Shown one piece after another: positions 25,326 through 34,740 of a stretch of DNA of 64,000 nucleotides. Position numbers and translations under genes: made by a program. Location: the NCBI RefSeq assembly GCF_003122325.1, contig NZ_QFBC01000003.1:248001-312000 (forward strand). Reading direction: 5' to 3'. Source of the DNA: Rhizobium album. GTDB lineage: Bacteria; Pseudomonadota; Alphaproteobacteria; Rhizobiales; Rhizobiaceae. The notes under the pieces were generated by a model. It was not told where the DNA came from. It did not search any database and saw only the letters and a list, made by a program, of their open reading frames with translations. How positions within the stretch are numbered: the first letter of the stretch is position 1; each line of letters starts with the position of its first letter.

Positions 25326-27065
25326 ATGCGCCTACAAATTGCATTGCTGCGCCGATGGCTGCACGACAGAAGCGGCAACATCGCGTTGTCGTCCGCGCTG
25401 GTTGCTCCCCTTGTGATCATGATGCTTGGTCTTGGCGTCGATTACGGCGCGCTGACCCTGCAGAAACGCCAGGCGCAGGGGCTTGCCGACATTGCCGCCA
25501 TCGTCGCGGCCTCACGCCTCGACCAGGCGGAGGCGAACCTCGCCGAACATTTCCGCACCAACGGCATCAATCTCGTGGTTCGGTCCTCCCGCGGCCTGAT
25601 CAAGCCCGATGGCACGGTCCTGGCCTCCGACGAGGCGATCTATCCCGATTACCGCGGCATCGCCGCCGTCGAGCGCGGCCGTTATTCCGCCGATCCGGAC
25701 CTGCCGGTCGAGCAGCGCTTCGTGGCCGGAAACGCTCCCTTCGACGCCGCCCGCGTGCGGATCGAGGAACGAGGCGAGGTCTATTTCGCCGGCATTTTCT
25801 CGGCCTCCCCCGTCGTCAGCGCCAGCGGCATCGCGGCGACTCAGAAATACGCCGCCTTTACCATCGGCTCGCGGCTTGCCAGCATCAATGACGGCCTGCT
25901 CAACGATCTGTTGGGCGGTCTGCTCGGCGCCAAGCTGACACTCAGCCTGATGGACTACAAGGCGCTTGCCAAGCTCGACATCAGCGCCCTTTCCTTCGTC
26001 GATGCTCTCGCGGTCAATCTCGGCCTGCAGGCCCTGAGCTACGACGATGTCCTGCAGCAGGATATCTCCTACGGCCAGTTTCTGGCAGCGCTCGGAAAGG
26101 CGAGCGGCGTCACGCCGTCCGTGGCGACAATCCTCAAGGGCGCCGAGCAGGCGGTCGGTAAGACCAGCGCCCGGCTGAAACTCAGCCAGATCCTCGACCT
26201 GCATGCCATCGGCGGCAATCCGGTCGGCAGCCATCAGAACCTGTCGGTCAAGGCCAACCTGCTGCAATTGCTGAATGCCGGGGCCGTCGCTGCCGGCGGC
26301 GGCAAACAGGTCGCAATCGACCTTGCCGGCAAGCTTCCCGGACTGGCTTCCGTTTCGCTGACCGTGGCGATCGGCGAGCCTCCCGTCGGAACGCCGTCCA
26401 TCAAGGTCGGCGATCCCGGATCGATCGTCCGCACCGCGCAGACCCGCCTGCTCTTCGATGCAAGCGTCGATGGCCTGGCCCTGCTTGCCGGCCTGAAGCT
26501 GCACCTGCCGATCTATGTCGAAATCGCCCATGCCGAAGCCCGGCTTGCGGATATCCGCTGCCTCGGCGGGCTGGACACCAATGCCAACGTCACCGTCGAT
26601 GCCGTGCCCGGGGTGCTGGAACTCGCCATCGGCGCGGTCGACACCAGCGCATTCGCCAATTTTTCCGACAAACCGCGGGTCACGCCGGCCCGCATTCTTT
26701 CCTCGGCAGTTCTCAAGGTGACCGGCATGGCGCATGTCAACGCCACCAACATCAAGCCGACGCGCCTCACCTTCACGCCCGCCGACATCGCGGCAAACAA
26801 GATCCGCAGCGTCTCGACCAAGGACGCGCTGACCTCGACGGTGAGTTCGCTGCTCGGCAACCTGACGCTGGATATCGATCTGCTCGGCCTGCCGCTCGGC
26901 ACCCCGAAGGCGGTCCAGACGGCGCTCGCCAATACGCTGGCAGGCGTCACCGCACCTCTCGACGACCTTCTCTACAACACGCTGCTGATTCTCGGCGTGA
27001 AGATCGGCGAAGCCGACGTCAGCATCTCCGACGTCCGCTGCCGGAACGCCGTGCTGGTGCAATAA
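25326..27065 (+). CDS. TadG-family protein
   Basis: The 579-residue protein starts with a basic segment and a single helix (GNIALSSALVAPLVIMMLGLGVDYGALTLQKRQAQGLADIAA), the hallmark of Tad-associated TadG proteins, followed by a large periplasmic region of about 530 residues with many aliphatic beta/helical stretches and no von Willebrand motif that I can identify. Its ATG is one base past the tadE stop (TGAC-ATG), so the pair is translationally coupled. Role: minor structural component of Flp/Tad pili or a related envelope structure. Confidence 0.85.
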   Translation: MRLQIALLRRWLHDRSGNIALSSALVAPLVIMMLGLGVDYGALTLQKRQAQGLADIAAIVAASRLDQAEANLAEHFRTNGINLVVRSSRGLIKPDGTVLASDEAIYPDYRGIAAVERGRYSADPDLPVEQRFVAGNAPFDAARVRIEERGEVYFAGIFSASPVVSASGIAATQKYAAFTIGSRLASINDGLLNDLLGGLLGAKLTLSLMDYKALAKLDISALSFVDALAVNLGLQALSYDDVLQQDISYGQFLAALGKASGVTPSVATILKGAEQAVGKTSARLKLSQILDLHAIGGNPVGSHQNLSVKANLLQLLNAGAVAAGGGKQVAIDLAGKLPGLASVSLTVAIGEPPVGTPSIKVGDPGSIVRTAQTRLLFDASVDGLALLAGLKLHLPIYVEIAHAEARLADIRCLGGLDTNANVTVDAVPGVLELAIGAVDTSAFANFSDKPRVTPARILSSAVLKVTGMAHVNATNIKPTRLTFTPADIAANKIRSVSTKDALTSTVSSLLGNLTLDIDLLGLPLGTPKAVQTALANTLAGVTAPLDDLLYNTLLILGVKIGEADVSISDVRCRNAVLVQ

Positions 27066-27089
27066 AAAACCGGGCCTCGCGGCCCGGTT
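27064..27089 (-). terminator. Terminator of the DAHP synthase gene, shared with tadG
   Basis: A perfect 9-bp stem AACCGGGCC / GGCCCGGTT with a TCGC loop is followed on the minus strand by six T. On the plus strand it gives a weaker T-poor hairpin directly after the tadG stop codon. Confidence 0.88.
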
Positions 27090-27114
27090 AAATTCATACC
27101 TCCGTCGGTCCGGC

Positions 27115-28488
27115 TCAGCCGTTGACGACGAGGCGCTTTTCCTCGCGGCCGCCCTTCATGCGTTCGGCCAGAAGGAACGCCAGTTCCAGCGCCTGGTCGG
27201 CATTGAGGCGCGGATCGCAATGGGTGTGGTAGCGATCCTGCAGGTCCTCGGCGGACACGGCCCGCGCGCCGCCGGTGCATTCGGTCACATCCTTGCCGGT
27301 CATCTCGATATGGATGCCGCCCGGATGGGTGCCTTCCGCGCGGTGGATCTGGAAGAAGCTTTCGACCTCGGACAGGACCCGCTCGAACGGCCGGGTCTTG
27401 TAGTTGTTGAGCGTTATCGTGTTGCCATGCATCGGATCGCAGGACCACACGACCTTGCGGCCTTCGCGCTCGACGGCGCGGATCAGCCGCGGCAGGTGTT
27501 CGGCGACCTTGTCGTGGCCGAAGCGGCAGATCAGCGTCAGGCGGCCGGCTTCGTTGGCCGGGTTGAGGATGTCGATCAGCTCGATCAGGCCGTCGGCCGT
27601 CAGCGACGGGCCGCATTTCAGGCCAATCGGGTTCCTGATGCCCCGGCAATATTCCATATGCGCATGGTCGGCCTGGCGAGTGCGGTCGCCGATCCAGATC
27701 ATGTGGCCGGAGGTGGCATACCAGTCGCCGGAGGTGGAATCGACCCGCGTCAGCGCCTGCTCGTAACCGAGCAGCAGCGCCTCGTGGCTGGTGAAGAAAT
27801 CCGTCTCGCGCAGGCTCGGATTGTTGTCCGAGGTGATGCCGATCGCCTTCATGAAATCCATGGTTTCGGTGATGCGGTCTGCCAGCTTGCGGTAACGCTC
27901 GCCCTGCGGGCTGTCCTTGATGAAGCCGAGCATCCACTGGTGGACGTTGTCGAGGTTGGCATAACCGCCCATGGCGAAGGCGCGCAACAGGTTCAGCGTC
28001 GCGGCCGACTGGCGATAGGCCATCATCTGCCGCTCGGGATTGGGAATGCGGGCTTCTTCCGTGAATTCGATACCGTTGATGATATCGCCGCGGTAGCTCG
28101 GCAGCGAGACGTCGCCGAGCTTCTCGATGTTGGACGAGCGCGGCTTGGCGAACTGGCCGGCGATACGGCCGACCTTGACCACCGGCTGCTGGGCGCCAAA
28201 GGTCAGGACGACGGCCATCTGCAGGAAGGCGCGGAAGAAGTCGCGGATGTTGTCGGCGCCGTGTTCGGCAAAGCTCTCGGCACAATCGCCGCCCTGCAGC
28301 AGGAAGCCGCGGCCTTCGGCGACATTGGCGAGCGCCTTCGTCAGGCGGCGGGCTTCACCGGCGAAAACCAGCGGCGGATAGGTTGCAAGCTGCGCTTCCG
28401 TCGCGCTCAGCGCCGCCTGGTCCGGATAGTCCGGCACCTGCTGGATGGGTTTCTGCCGCCAGCTGCTCGGGGTCCAATTCTGTACCAT
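27115..28488 (-). CDS. Class II 3-deoxy-7-phosphoheptulonate (DAHP) synthase
   Basis: The 457-residue enzyme condenses PEP and erythrose-4-phosphate, the first step of aromatic amino acid synthesis. It is the plant-like type II form (about 460 residues), with QGGDCAESF near residue 66, the [11 protein letters not shown] motif, [21 protein letters not shown] and [13 protein letters not shown]. The metal-binding Cys and His (in GGDCAE and DPMHGN) are present. The start follows a short leader with no obvious attenuator. It is a single-gene unit with its own terminator. Confidence 0.95.
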   Translation of the reverse strand: MVQNWTPSSWRQKPIQQVPDYPDQAALSATEAQLATYPPLVFAGEARRLTKALANVAEGRGFLLQGGDCAESFAEHGADNIRDFFRAFLQMAVVLTFGAQQPVVKVGRIAGQFAKPRSSNIEKLGDVSLPSYRGDIINGIEFTEEARIPNPERQMMAYRQSAATLNLLRAFAMGGYANLDNVHQWMLGFIKDSPQGERYRKLADRITETMDFMKAIGITSDNNPSLRETDFFTSHEALLLGYEQALTRVDSTSGDWYATSGHMIWIGDRTRQADHAHMEYCRGIRNPIGLKCGPSLTADGLIELIDILNPANEAGRLTLICRFGHDKVAEHLPRLIRAVEREGRKVVWSCDPMHGNTITLNNYKTRPFERVLSEVESFFQIHRAEGTHPGGIHIEMTGKDVTECTGGARAVSAEDLQDRYHTHCDPRLNADQALELAFLLAERMKGGREEKRLVVNG

Positions 28489-28623
28489 CTACTCACCTGT
28501 GCTCAAGCATCCTCGGCGGATGCCCCGTCGTGTTGGAAATGCGGGCTTATAAACTTTAACAAAGCGTTTGCATAGCCGCCGCGCCCACGGACGATGCCGG
28601 CGGCAAACCGGCGATCGGCGCCG

Positions 28624-30012
28624 TCAGACCCGCTCGCCGTTGCGGATACGATAGCTCGGCACGTACATGGTCACCAGTTCCTCCGCCGCGGTCGGATGGA
28701 CCGCCATGGTCCGGTCGAAATCGTCCTTGGTGCAGCCGGCCTTGAGCGTGATGCCGAGAAGCTGCGCCATCTCGCCGGCATCGTGGCCGAGGATATGCGC
28801 GCCGACGACCTTGCGGTCGGCGGCATTGACGATCAGCTTCATGATCGTCTTTTCCTGCCGGCCGGACAGCGTCGCCTTCATCGGCCGGAACTGGGCGCGG
28901 TAGATTTCCAGCTCGCCGTATTTCCTGGCGGCCGCCTCTTCGCTGAAACCGACCGTGCCGATTTCCGGCTGCGAAAACACCGCCGTCGCGATCAGGTCGT
29001 GATCGGCCGGCGTCGGGTTGTTGCGGTATTCGGTCTCGATGAAACACATCGCCTCGTGGATGGCGACCGGCGTCAGTTGCACCCGGTCGGTCACGTCGCC
29101 GAGCGCAAAAATGCTCGGCACATTGGTGCGCGAATAGGCATCGACAACGATCGCGCCGCGCTCGTCCGTCGCCACGCCGGCATTGTCCAGGCCCAGCCCC
29201 TTGGTGTTGGGGTCACGACCGAGCGCCAGCATCACCGTGTCGACCTCAAGCCCGCCATTGTTCATCGTGCGCACCGACAGGCCGCCAGCGTCGTTTCGCG
29301 AGACCTCCTGTATCACGTCCTGGAGCAGAATGCGGATACCCTTGGCGGTCATCGCCTCGTGCAGCCCGCGGCGCATGTCCTGGTCGAAGCGCGACAGGAT
29401 TTCCTGGCCGCGATAGATCAGCGTCGTCTCGACACCGAGGCCATGGAAGATGTTGGCGAATTCCACGGCGATATAGCCGCCGCCGGCGACCAGGATCGAC
29501 TTCGGCAGCGTTTCCAGGTGGAACGCCTCGTTGGAGGAGATGCAGAGTTCGTGCCCCGGCAGGGCGGCATGCGGATTGGGCGCCCCGCCGACGGCGATGA
29601 CGATCCGCTCCGCCGTCACGGTCCGGTCGAGGCCGGTCAGCCGCACCGTGTGCGCATTGACGAGTTCGGCACGGCTTTCGAAGATCTCGGCGCCGGCCGT
29701 TTCCAGGCCCTTGCGGTAGAGGCCTTCCAGGCGGACGATCTCCCTGTCCTTGGCGGCGATCAGCTTTTTCCAGTCGAAGCTCGTCTCGCCCACCGTCCAG
29801 CCGTAACCCGTGGCATCTTCGAAATGCTCGTGAAACTGGGATGCATAGACAAACAGCTTTTTGGGCACGCAGCCGCGAATGACGCAGGTGCCGCCGAAAC
29901 GGTATTCTTCGGCAATGCCCACCTTCTTGCCGAGCGAAGCCGCCACACGGGCGCTGCGCACGCCGCCCGAGCCCCCGCCGATGACAAACAGATCGTAGTC
30001 GAAAGACGGCAT
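28624..30012 (-). CDS. gor: Glutathione-disulfide reductase
   Basis: The 462-residue FAD-dependent oxidoreductase reduces glutathione disulfide with NADPH. Visible: FAD-binding GGGSGG (residues 12-17), redox pair Cys43-Cys48 in GGTCVIRGCVPKK, NADPH fold VAGGGYIAVEFA, FAD motif ALGDVTDRVQLTPVA, and C-terminal catalytic HPTAAEE. The start MPSFDYD at 30012 follows GAAGGAG 10 bases before; the open frame runs 34 codons further upstream without a ribosome binding site. It sits downstream of rpiA and the DUF2059 gene but behind a terminator, so it likely has its own promoter. Confidence 0.95.
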   Translation of the reverse strand: MPSFDYDLFVIGGGSGGVRSARVAASLGKKVGIAEEYRFGGTCVIRGCVPKKLFVYASQFHEHFEDATGYGWTVGETSFDWKKLIAAKDREIVRLEGLYRKGLETAGAEIFESRAELVNAHTVRLTGLDRTVTAERIVIAVGGAPNPHAALPGHELCISSNEAFHLETLPKSILVAGGGYIAVEFANIFHGLGVETTLIYRGQEILSRFDQDMRRGLHEAMTAKGIRILLQDVIQEVSRNDAGGLSVRTMNNGGLEVDTVMLALGRDPNTKGLGLDNAGVATDERGAIVVDAYSRTNVPSIFALGDVTDRVQLTPVAIHEAMCFIETEYRNNPTPADHDLIATAVFSQPEIGTVGFSEEAAARKYGELEIYRAQFRPMKATLSGRQEKTIMKLIVNAADRKVVGAHILGHDAGEMAQLLGITLKAGCTKDDFDRTMAVHPTAAEELVTMYVPSYRIRNGERV

Positions 30013-30079
30013 GGCAGGCACTCCTTCAGCGAATGCAGAGACGAGGGGTTGTTTCGCCTTGATATAGGATTTTCGGTGG

Positions 30080-30111
30080 CAAAAATAAAAGCCCGGAAAA
30101 ATCCGGGCTTT
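30080..30111 (-). terminator. Terminator after the rpiA-DUF2059 pair
   Basis: A 9-bp stem AAAGCCCGG / CCGGGCTTT (30088-30096 and 30103-30111) is followed on the minus strand by a T-rich run. It lies 26 bases past the DUF2059 stop codon. Confidence 0.88.
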
Positions 30112-30136
30112 CAAAAAATCGAAAAAAGACGGAGGT

Positions 30137-30688
30137 TTATTGCTGTGCGGGCTGCTTGGCCTGATCGCCCTGCGCCTTCACCTGCTCGCCGATCTGCTTT
30201 TCGAGCGCCGCATCGCTTTCGTTGGCGAGGTCGCGGGAAATGCCGGACGCCCAGATGTCGGCGGCCTTCATCATTTCGCGGGTGGCGACCGGACCGTCGC
30301 GTAGCAGCTTCTTGCCGACGTCGGACTGGTAGAAGGCGGCAATGGCATTCAACTCTTCCGTGGTGAATGCCTTGGCATAGATGGTCGAAGCTTCCCGCTC
30401 CAGATCGCCGCGGCGCGAGGCAAGGGCCAGGGCCTTTTCGTCGACGGTCGCGGTGATCATGTCGGTGTAGTTCGGCGAGGCCTGGATCAGCTGCGCCTTC
30501 AGCCGCTCGGCAACCGTCGGCAGGATGTTGTCGAACTGGCTCGTCAGGTTGAGCGACTGGATCGCCGCCTTTGCAGCGGCGATCTGCGCGTCGCTGATTT
30601 CCTGCGCATGGGCGGCGGAACCGAACGCAGCTCCCGTGAGAACGATGGCTGCAGCGGCAAAACGGCCGAAACCTGCAAATTTCGTCAT
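30137..30688 (-). CDS. DUF2059 periplasmic protein
   Basis: The 183-residue protein has an N-terminal signal peptide (AAAAIVLTGAAFGSAAHAQ) and one DUF2059 domain with its typical YAKAFTTEELNAIAAFYQSDVGKKLL. The C-terminal tail is Gln/Lys-rich. Family function is unknown. It starts 12 bases after rpiA and ends before a strong terminator, so it is co-transcribed with rpiA. Confidence 0.88.
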   Translation of the reverse strand: MTKFAGFGRFAAAAIVLTGAAFGSAAHAQEISDAQIAAAKAAIQSLNLTSQFDNILPTVAERLKAQLIQASPNYTDMITATVDEKALALASRRGDLEREASTIYAKAFTTEELNAIAAFYQSDVGKKLLRDGPVATREMMKAADIWASGISRDLANESDAALEKQIGEQVKAQGDQAKQPAQQ

Positions 30689-30700
30689 GAATGAATGCTC

Positions 30701-31402
30701 CTATTCTGTCTTCGCTTGCAGCGTCCGCGCGCCCGCCGGACCGGCGATAACGGCAAGTGATGCTATGTTGATGAACAGCCCGTGTTCGACGACGCCGGGG
30801 ATCGAATTCAGTTCGCTCGAGAGTGCCTCTGCATCAGGAATACGGCCAAATGATGCATCGAGAATGAGATGCCCGCCGTCGGTCATGAACAGCCCGTCGC
30901 CCGAGGCACGCAGGTCCATGGAGCCCGAAAGGCCGAGCCTTGCGGCAACCTTTTCCACCGCAAGCCGCGTCGCGGCCTGGCCGAAAGGATTGATCTCGAT
31001 CGGCAGCGGAAAGGCGCCGAGCGTTTCCACCACCTTGCTTTCGTCGGCGATGACGATCATGCGGTCGGAAGCGCAGGCGACGATCTTTTCGCGCAGCAAT
31101 GCACCGCCGCCGCCCTTGATCAGCGCCAGGTTGGCATCGACCTCGTCGGCTCCGTCGATGGTCAGGTCGAGATGCGGCAGTTCGTCGAGCGATTTCAGCG
31201 GAACGCCGAGTTCGACGCAGAGCCGCGCCGTGCGCTCGGAGGTCGGCACGCCTTCCACCCGGAGACCCCCCGCTACCTTCTCCGCCAGGAGCCGGACGAA
31301 TTCTTCGGCCGTAGACCCCGTTCCGATCCCCAGCCGCATACCGTCCTCGACATGCGCAAGCGCTGCTTCCGCAGCCTTGATCTTCATTTGGCGGGCGTCC
31401 AT
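30701..31402 (-). CDS. rpiA: Ribose-5-phosphate isomerase A
   Basis: The 233-residue enzyme interconverts ribose-5-P and ribulose-5-P. Motifs are complete: [11 protein letters not shown] (phosphate binding), DGADEVD (catalytic Asp), [11 protein letters not shown] (catalytic Glu/Lys), and DESK. ATG 31402 is used; the frame begins three codons earlier. It forms a two-gene unit with the DUF2059 gene, is divergent from gph, and supplies ribose-5-P next to the DAHP synthase and other central metabolism genes. Confidence 0.95.
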   Translation of the reverse strand: MDARQMKIKAAEAALAHVEDGMRLGIGTGSTAEEFVRLLAEKVAGGLRVEGVPTSERTARLCVELGVPLKSLDELPHLDLTIDGADEVDANLALIKGGGGALLREKIVACASDRMIVIADESKVVETLGAFPLPIEINPFGQAATRLAVEKVAARLGLSGSMDLRASGDGLFMTDGGHLILDASFGRIPDAEALSSELNSIPGVVEHGLFINIASLAVIAGPAGARTLQAKTE

Positions 31403-31594
31403 GCGCCACAAGCTCCCGTCTGTTGCGTTGTGTGCTGTTTACACGGCTGCCGACGCAAACGAAAGACAAAATAGAATCGCCCCAACGCGAAATTTGCGAT
31501 TGCCGCAAACGGCGGAAAGCATATCGGGTTGCAATCGCAAACGCCTTCCCATACTGCCTGAAACCGTTGCCATTCCTGCCCGGAGGCCCTTCCC

Positions 31595-32269
31595 GTGACC
31601 GCTCCCCTCGTCGTCTTCGATCTCGATGGCACGCTCATCGACACCGCGCCGGATCTCGTCGCCAGCCTGAATCACACCATCGCCGCCGCCGATCTCGAGC
31701 CGGTCACCTATGCCGACCTCACCCATCTGGTCGGCCATGGCGCCCGGGCGATGATCGAGCGTTCCTTCGCGCTGCGCGGAAAGCCGCTGGTGGAGGAAGA
31801 ATATCCGGCGATGCTGCAGCGCTTCATCACCTTCTACAGCGACACCATGCCCGGCGAGTCGAGACCGTATCCCGGCCTGCTGGCCGCTCTCGACCGGCTC
31901 GCTGCCGCCGGCTTCCGGCTGGCCGTCTGCACCAACAAGATGGAGGGGCTGGCCCGTACGCTGCTCAAGAGGCTCGGGATGACCGATCGTTTTGCCGCAA
32001 TCACCGGCGGCGACACGTTTACGGTGCGCAAGCCCGATGCCGCCCACCTGCTCGGCACCGTCGAGCGCGCCGGCGGCGATCCCCGCCGCACGCTGATGGT
32101 CGGCGACAGTCTCAACGATGTCCTTGTCGCCCGCAATGCCGGCATCCCGTCGCTCGGCGTGCCCTTCGGTTATTCCGACGCGCCGATCGAAAGCCTCGAT
32201 CCCAGCCATATCATCCGCCATTTCGACGAACTGACGCCGGAACTCGCGCATGTGCTGATCGATCGATAA
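31595..32269 (+). CDS. gph: Phosphoglycolate phosphatase (HAD family)
   Basis: The 224-residue HAD hydrolase has the nucleophile motif FDLDGTLIDT, motif II CTNKM, motif III Lys in RKPDAAHL, and motif IV GDSLNDV. The cap insertion fits the Gph group, which dephosphorylates 2-phosphoglycolate from DNA repair or photorespiration-like reactions; other small phosphate esters are possible. GTG start with GGAGG at 8-9 bases. It is divergent from rpiA (193 bp) and ends before a bidirectional terminator. Confidence 0.88.
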   Translation: MTAPLVVFDLDGTLIDTAPDLVASLNHTIAAADLEPVTYADLTHLVGHGARAMIERSFALRGKPLVEEEYPAMLQRFITFYSDTMPGESRPYPGLLAALDRLAAAGFRLAVCTNKMEGLARTLLKRLGMTDRFAAITGGDTFTVRKPDAAHLLGTVERAGGDPRRTLMVGDSLNDVLVARNAGIPSLGVPFGYSDAPIESLDPSHIIRHFDELTPELAHVLIDR

Positions 32270-32290
32270 CCTTGCACGCGCTTCCAAAGC

Positions 32291-32326
32291 AAAAGGCCGC
32301 TTGCGTTTTCTCGCAAGCGGCCTTTT
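32291..32326. terminator. Bidirectional terminator between gph and the L,D-transpeptidase gene
   Basis: A perfect 15-bp stem (AAAAGGCCGCTTGCG and its complement, loop of 6) has A-run and T-run flanks on both sides, placed between two convergent genes. Confidence 0.93.
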
Positions 32327-32347
32327 TCACGTTATATCGACGATCGG

Positions 32348-34258
32348 TCAGCCCTGCGCGGCGCGGGCCTTGCTGGTCGTCTCGAACGCCTTGTTGACAT
32401 AGGCGTCGCGACCATAAACGTCGTCGAAATATTCCACGACATTGTCCTTGTTCGGCCAGGCCGTGAAATAGGCGACGTAGACCGGGAATTTTTCCGGCAC
32501 CTGCACCGCCTTGTTCTTGCCGGCGGCAATCTGCTTGGCGACGTCATCGACCGTCGTGCCCAGCACAGCGGCGGCCATGGCGCGCGGATCGTCGAGGCGG
32601 ACACAGCCGTGGCTCAAGGCGCGCACGTCGCGCTTGAAGAAGCTCTTCGACGGCGTGTCGTGCATGTAGATCGCATGGCTGTTGGGGAACAGGATCTTCA
32701 GTTCGCCCAGAGCATTGTCGCCGCTCGGCGGTTGGCGCACGGAGATGGCATTGGTCGAGCCGTTCCAGTTGACGCTCGTTGAAGAAACCGCCTGGCCGTT
32801 CACCGCGACTTCATAACCCAGCCGGTCGAGATAGCTCGGGTCGGAGCGCAGCTTCGGCAGCATCTCGTTGATGATGATCGATTGCGGCACGCCCCAGAAC
32901 GGGTTGAACTCCACCGTCTCGATCTCGTCCTGGAAGAAATAGGTCTGGTTCGAGCGCGATCCGACAACGGTGCGCATCGACAACTCTTCCCGGTTGTTGT
33001 TGTGGTAATAGACCATGTAGGCCGGCTGGTTGATGAAGACGTAGCGGCTGCCGAGATCGGCGGGCAGCCAGCGGGCCTGCTCCAGCGCCACCACCAGCTT
33101 GTTGATCTTGTCGGCATCGCTGTCGCCGACCATGGCGCGCACGGTCGCCTGGCCGATGACGCCGTCCGGCTTCAGGCCGCGCTCCTTCTGGAAGGCTTCC
33201 ACCAATGCAACCAGCTCCGGCGTATAGTCCGGCGTCTGCTGGTAGGCGGAGAGCGTCAGGGCGTGATCCACCTTCAGCGCATCCGAACCATGCTTGCCGA
33301 TGGCGGCGACGATGTTGGCCATCTGGTCGGAACTGCCGCCCGGCTTCAACAGGCCGGTGAGCGTGACGACGACGCGGTCGTCTCCATTCTGCTCGGCGCG
33401 CAGCTTGGCAAGCTCGGCCTTCAGGAGCGCGAACTGCGGCCCCGAGGGTGTGCGGCTGCCGAGATAGGCGGCAATATCGGGAGAGGCGGCAGCGACCTTC
33501 AGGACGCCCGGCAGGTTGACCGTCTTGCGTTTGAAATCGTGGTAGCCGGAGATCTTGTTGGGATCGACACGGCCGCGCACGGTATCCTGCACATAGGCCA
33601 GCACCTTGGCGGACAGTTCCAGTTCGAACTGCATCAGCGCCCGGTTATGGCCGGCTTCGTCCATGCTGTCATACTGGTCGGAGGGCGCAAGGACGCTGTA
33701 GTCACGGGCATCGAGGCCGACGGCGTCAGCGTCGGAAAGCACCGCGAGGGCGGCCTTGGCCTTGTCGCTGACGGCGTTGTTATCGATCCAGAGCAACGGC
33801 TTGTTGCTGCCGTAATAGGCCTCGAGCGCCTTGGCGATCTCGTCGGTGGCGCGCACCCTGGCCTCGGTCAGCAGGCGGCGATGGTCGCTGTCGGCATCGA
33901 GGCCGACAGGCGTCACCGTCGCCGTTTCGCCGGCGATCGCGCCGGTCACCAGCGGATCGGCAAATTTGGAGGAAGCGACGAGACGCAGCCCTTCGGCCTT
34001 GTAGGTATAATACTGGGGACCGGAAACCTTCGGCAGCGGCTTCACTTCTGCGGCTTTTTCCTCAAAACCCGGCTGAGACGGGAATTCCCCGCGCTCGATG
34101 CGTTGCTGGGCCTGCTTCGTCTGGCCATGCTTGTTGCTGCGCAGGAAATCCAGAAGAGTTCCTGCCGATGCCGGCTGCGCGCCAAAAAATGCGACGCCAC
34201 AGGTCAAAGCCAAGGCCAAAGCCCCGACGCTCTTCAATCTCGTCTGTCTCAAACTCAT
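32348..34258 (-). CDS. Large L,D-transpeptidase (YcbB/LdtD-like)
   Basis: The 636-residue exported protein has a signal peptide (LALALTCGVAFFGAQPASAG), an N-terminal scaffold region, a peptidoglycan-binding PG_1 segment (EAFQKERGLKPDGVIGQATVRAM), and a YkuD catalytic domain with HDTPSKSFF and ALSHGCVRLDDP (His550, Cys552). It makes 3-3 cross-links between murein peptides in the periplasm; polar-growing rhizobia rely heavily on L,D-transpeptidases. Three conserved architecture elements are all intact. Confidence 0.93.
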   Translation of the reverse strand: MSLRQTRLKSVGALALALTCGVAFFGAQPASAGTLLDFLRSNKHGQTKQAQQRIERGEFPSQPGFEEKAAEVKPLPKVSGPQYYTYKAEGLRLVASSKFADPLVTGAIAGETATVTPVGLDADSDHRRLLTEARVRATDEIAKALEAYYGSNKPLLWIDNNAVSDKAKAALAVLSDADAVGLDARDYSVLAPSDQYDSMDEAGHNRALMQFELELSAKVLAYVQDTVRGRVDPNKISGYHDFKRKTVNLPGVLKVAAASPDIAAYLGSRTPSGPQFALLKAELAKLRAEQNGDDRVVVTLTGLLKPGGSSDQMANIVAAIGKHGSDALKVDHALTLSAYQQTPDYTPELVALVEAFQKERGLKPDGVIGQATVRAMVGDSDADKINKLVVALEQARWLPADLGSRYVFINQPAYMVYYHNNNREELSMRTVVGSRSNQTYFFQDEIETVEFNPFWGVPQSIIINEMLPKLRSDPSYLDRLGYEVAVNGQAVSSTSVNWNGSTNAISVRQPPSGDNALGELKILFPNSHAIYMHDTPSKSFFKRDVRALSHGCVRLDDPRAMAAAVLGTTVDDVAKQIAAGKNKAVQVPEKFPVYVAYFTAWPNKDNVVEYFDDVYGRDAYVNKAFETTSKARAAQG

Positions 34259-34740
34259 TCCCCGTCTATTGCGGTCGTCATCGCCTGCGGCCGGCGTTGC
34301 AAATCGTCATGCATATCTAGCCGATCGCCTTTCCGTTGAAAAGAAAACGGCCGTGCCTGTCGGCCTATTTGCGGGCCGGTGTTTCCCGAAAGCCACGCGT
34401 TGCCGGCGCCCGTGAGACATTCATACAAAATTATGAAATTATTCGTTAATTTTTAGAAATTCTTCTCGATGCGAGACAGGCTTTTTGCCGCCGTTCCAGC
34501 CTTGCCGGCATTCGACAATCTTGCCGGGAGTGTCGGAAATATCACGCTTTCATGACGCTTCACGAGGCTTTCGCGACAGCCGGGAATATCCTCCGGACAT
34601 CAGGCCATTTTCCGTTGCTGCCGGCGATTGAACTGGATAAGAAGGCTCATCTTAAAGCAAGGCGGACCGGTGGCGGCTCATACCGCAGCCCTGAAAACAG
34701 GCATTCTTTCGGTCCCCGGACGGTTGGAAAGGCAAACGTC
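34259..34740. other. 482-bp intergenic region between the divergent L,D-transpeptidase and fumC genes
   Basis: No credible gene is visible. It holds an AT-rich patch (about 34420-34465) that may contain promoters for both directions, and a purine-rich stretch just before fumC. An open frame continuous with fumC from 34552 looks like upstream leader rather than protein. Confidence 0.6.

Noticed and set aside
34552-34740. Longer start for fumC adding 63 residues
   Set aside because: The extra residues do not resemble fumarase, whose N-terminus matches from MTKTRTETD; the ribosome binding site is before 34741.
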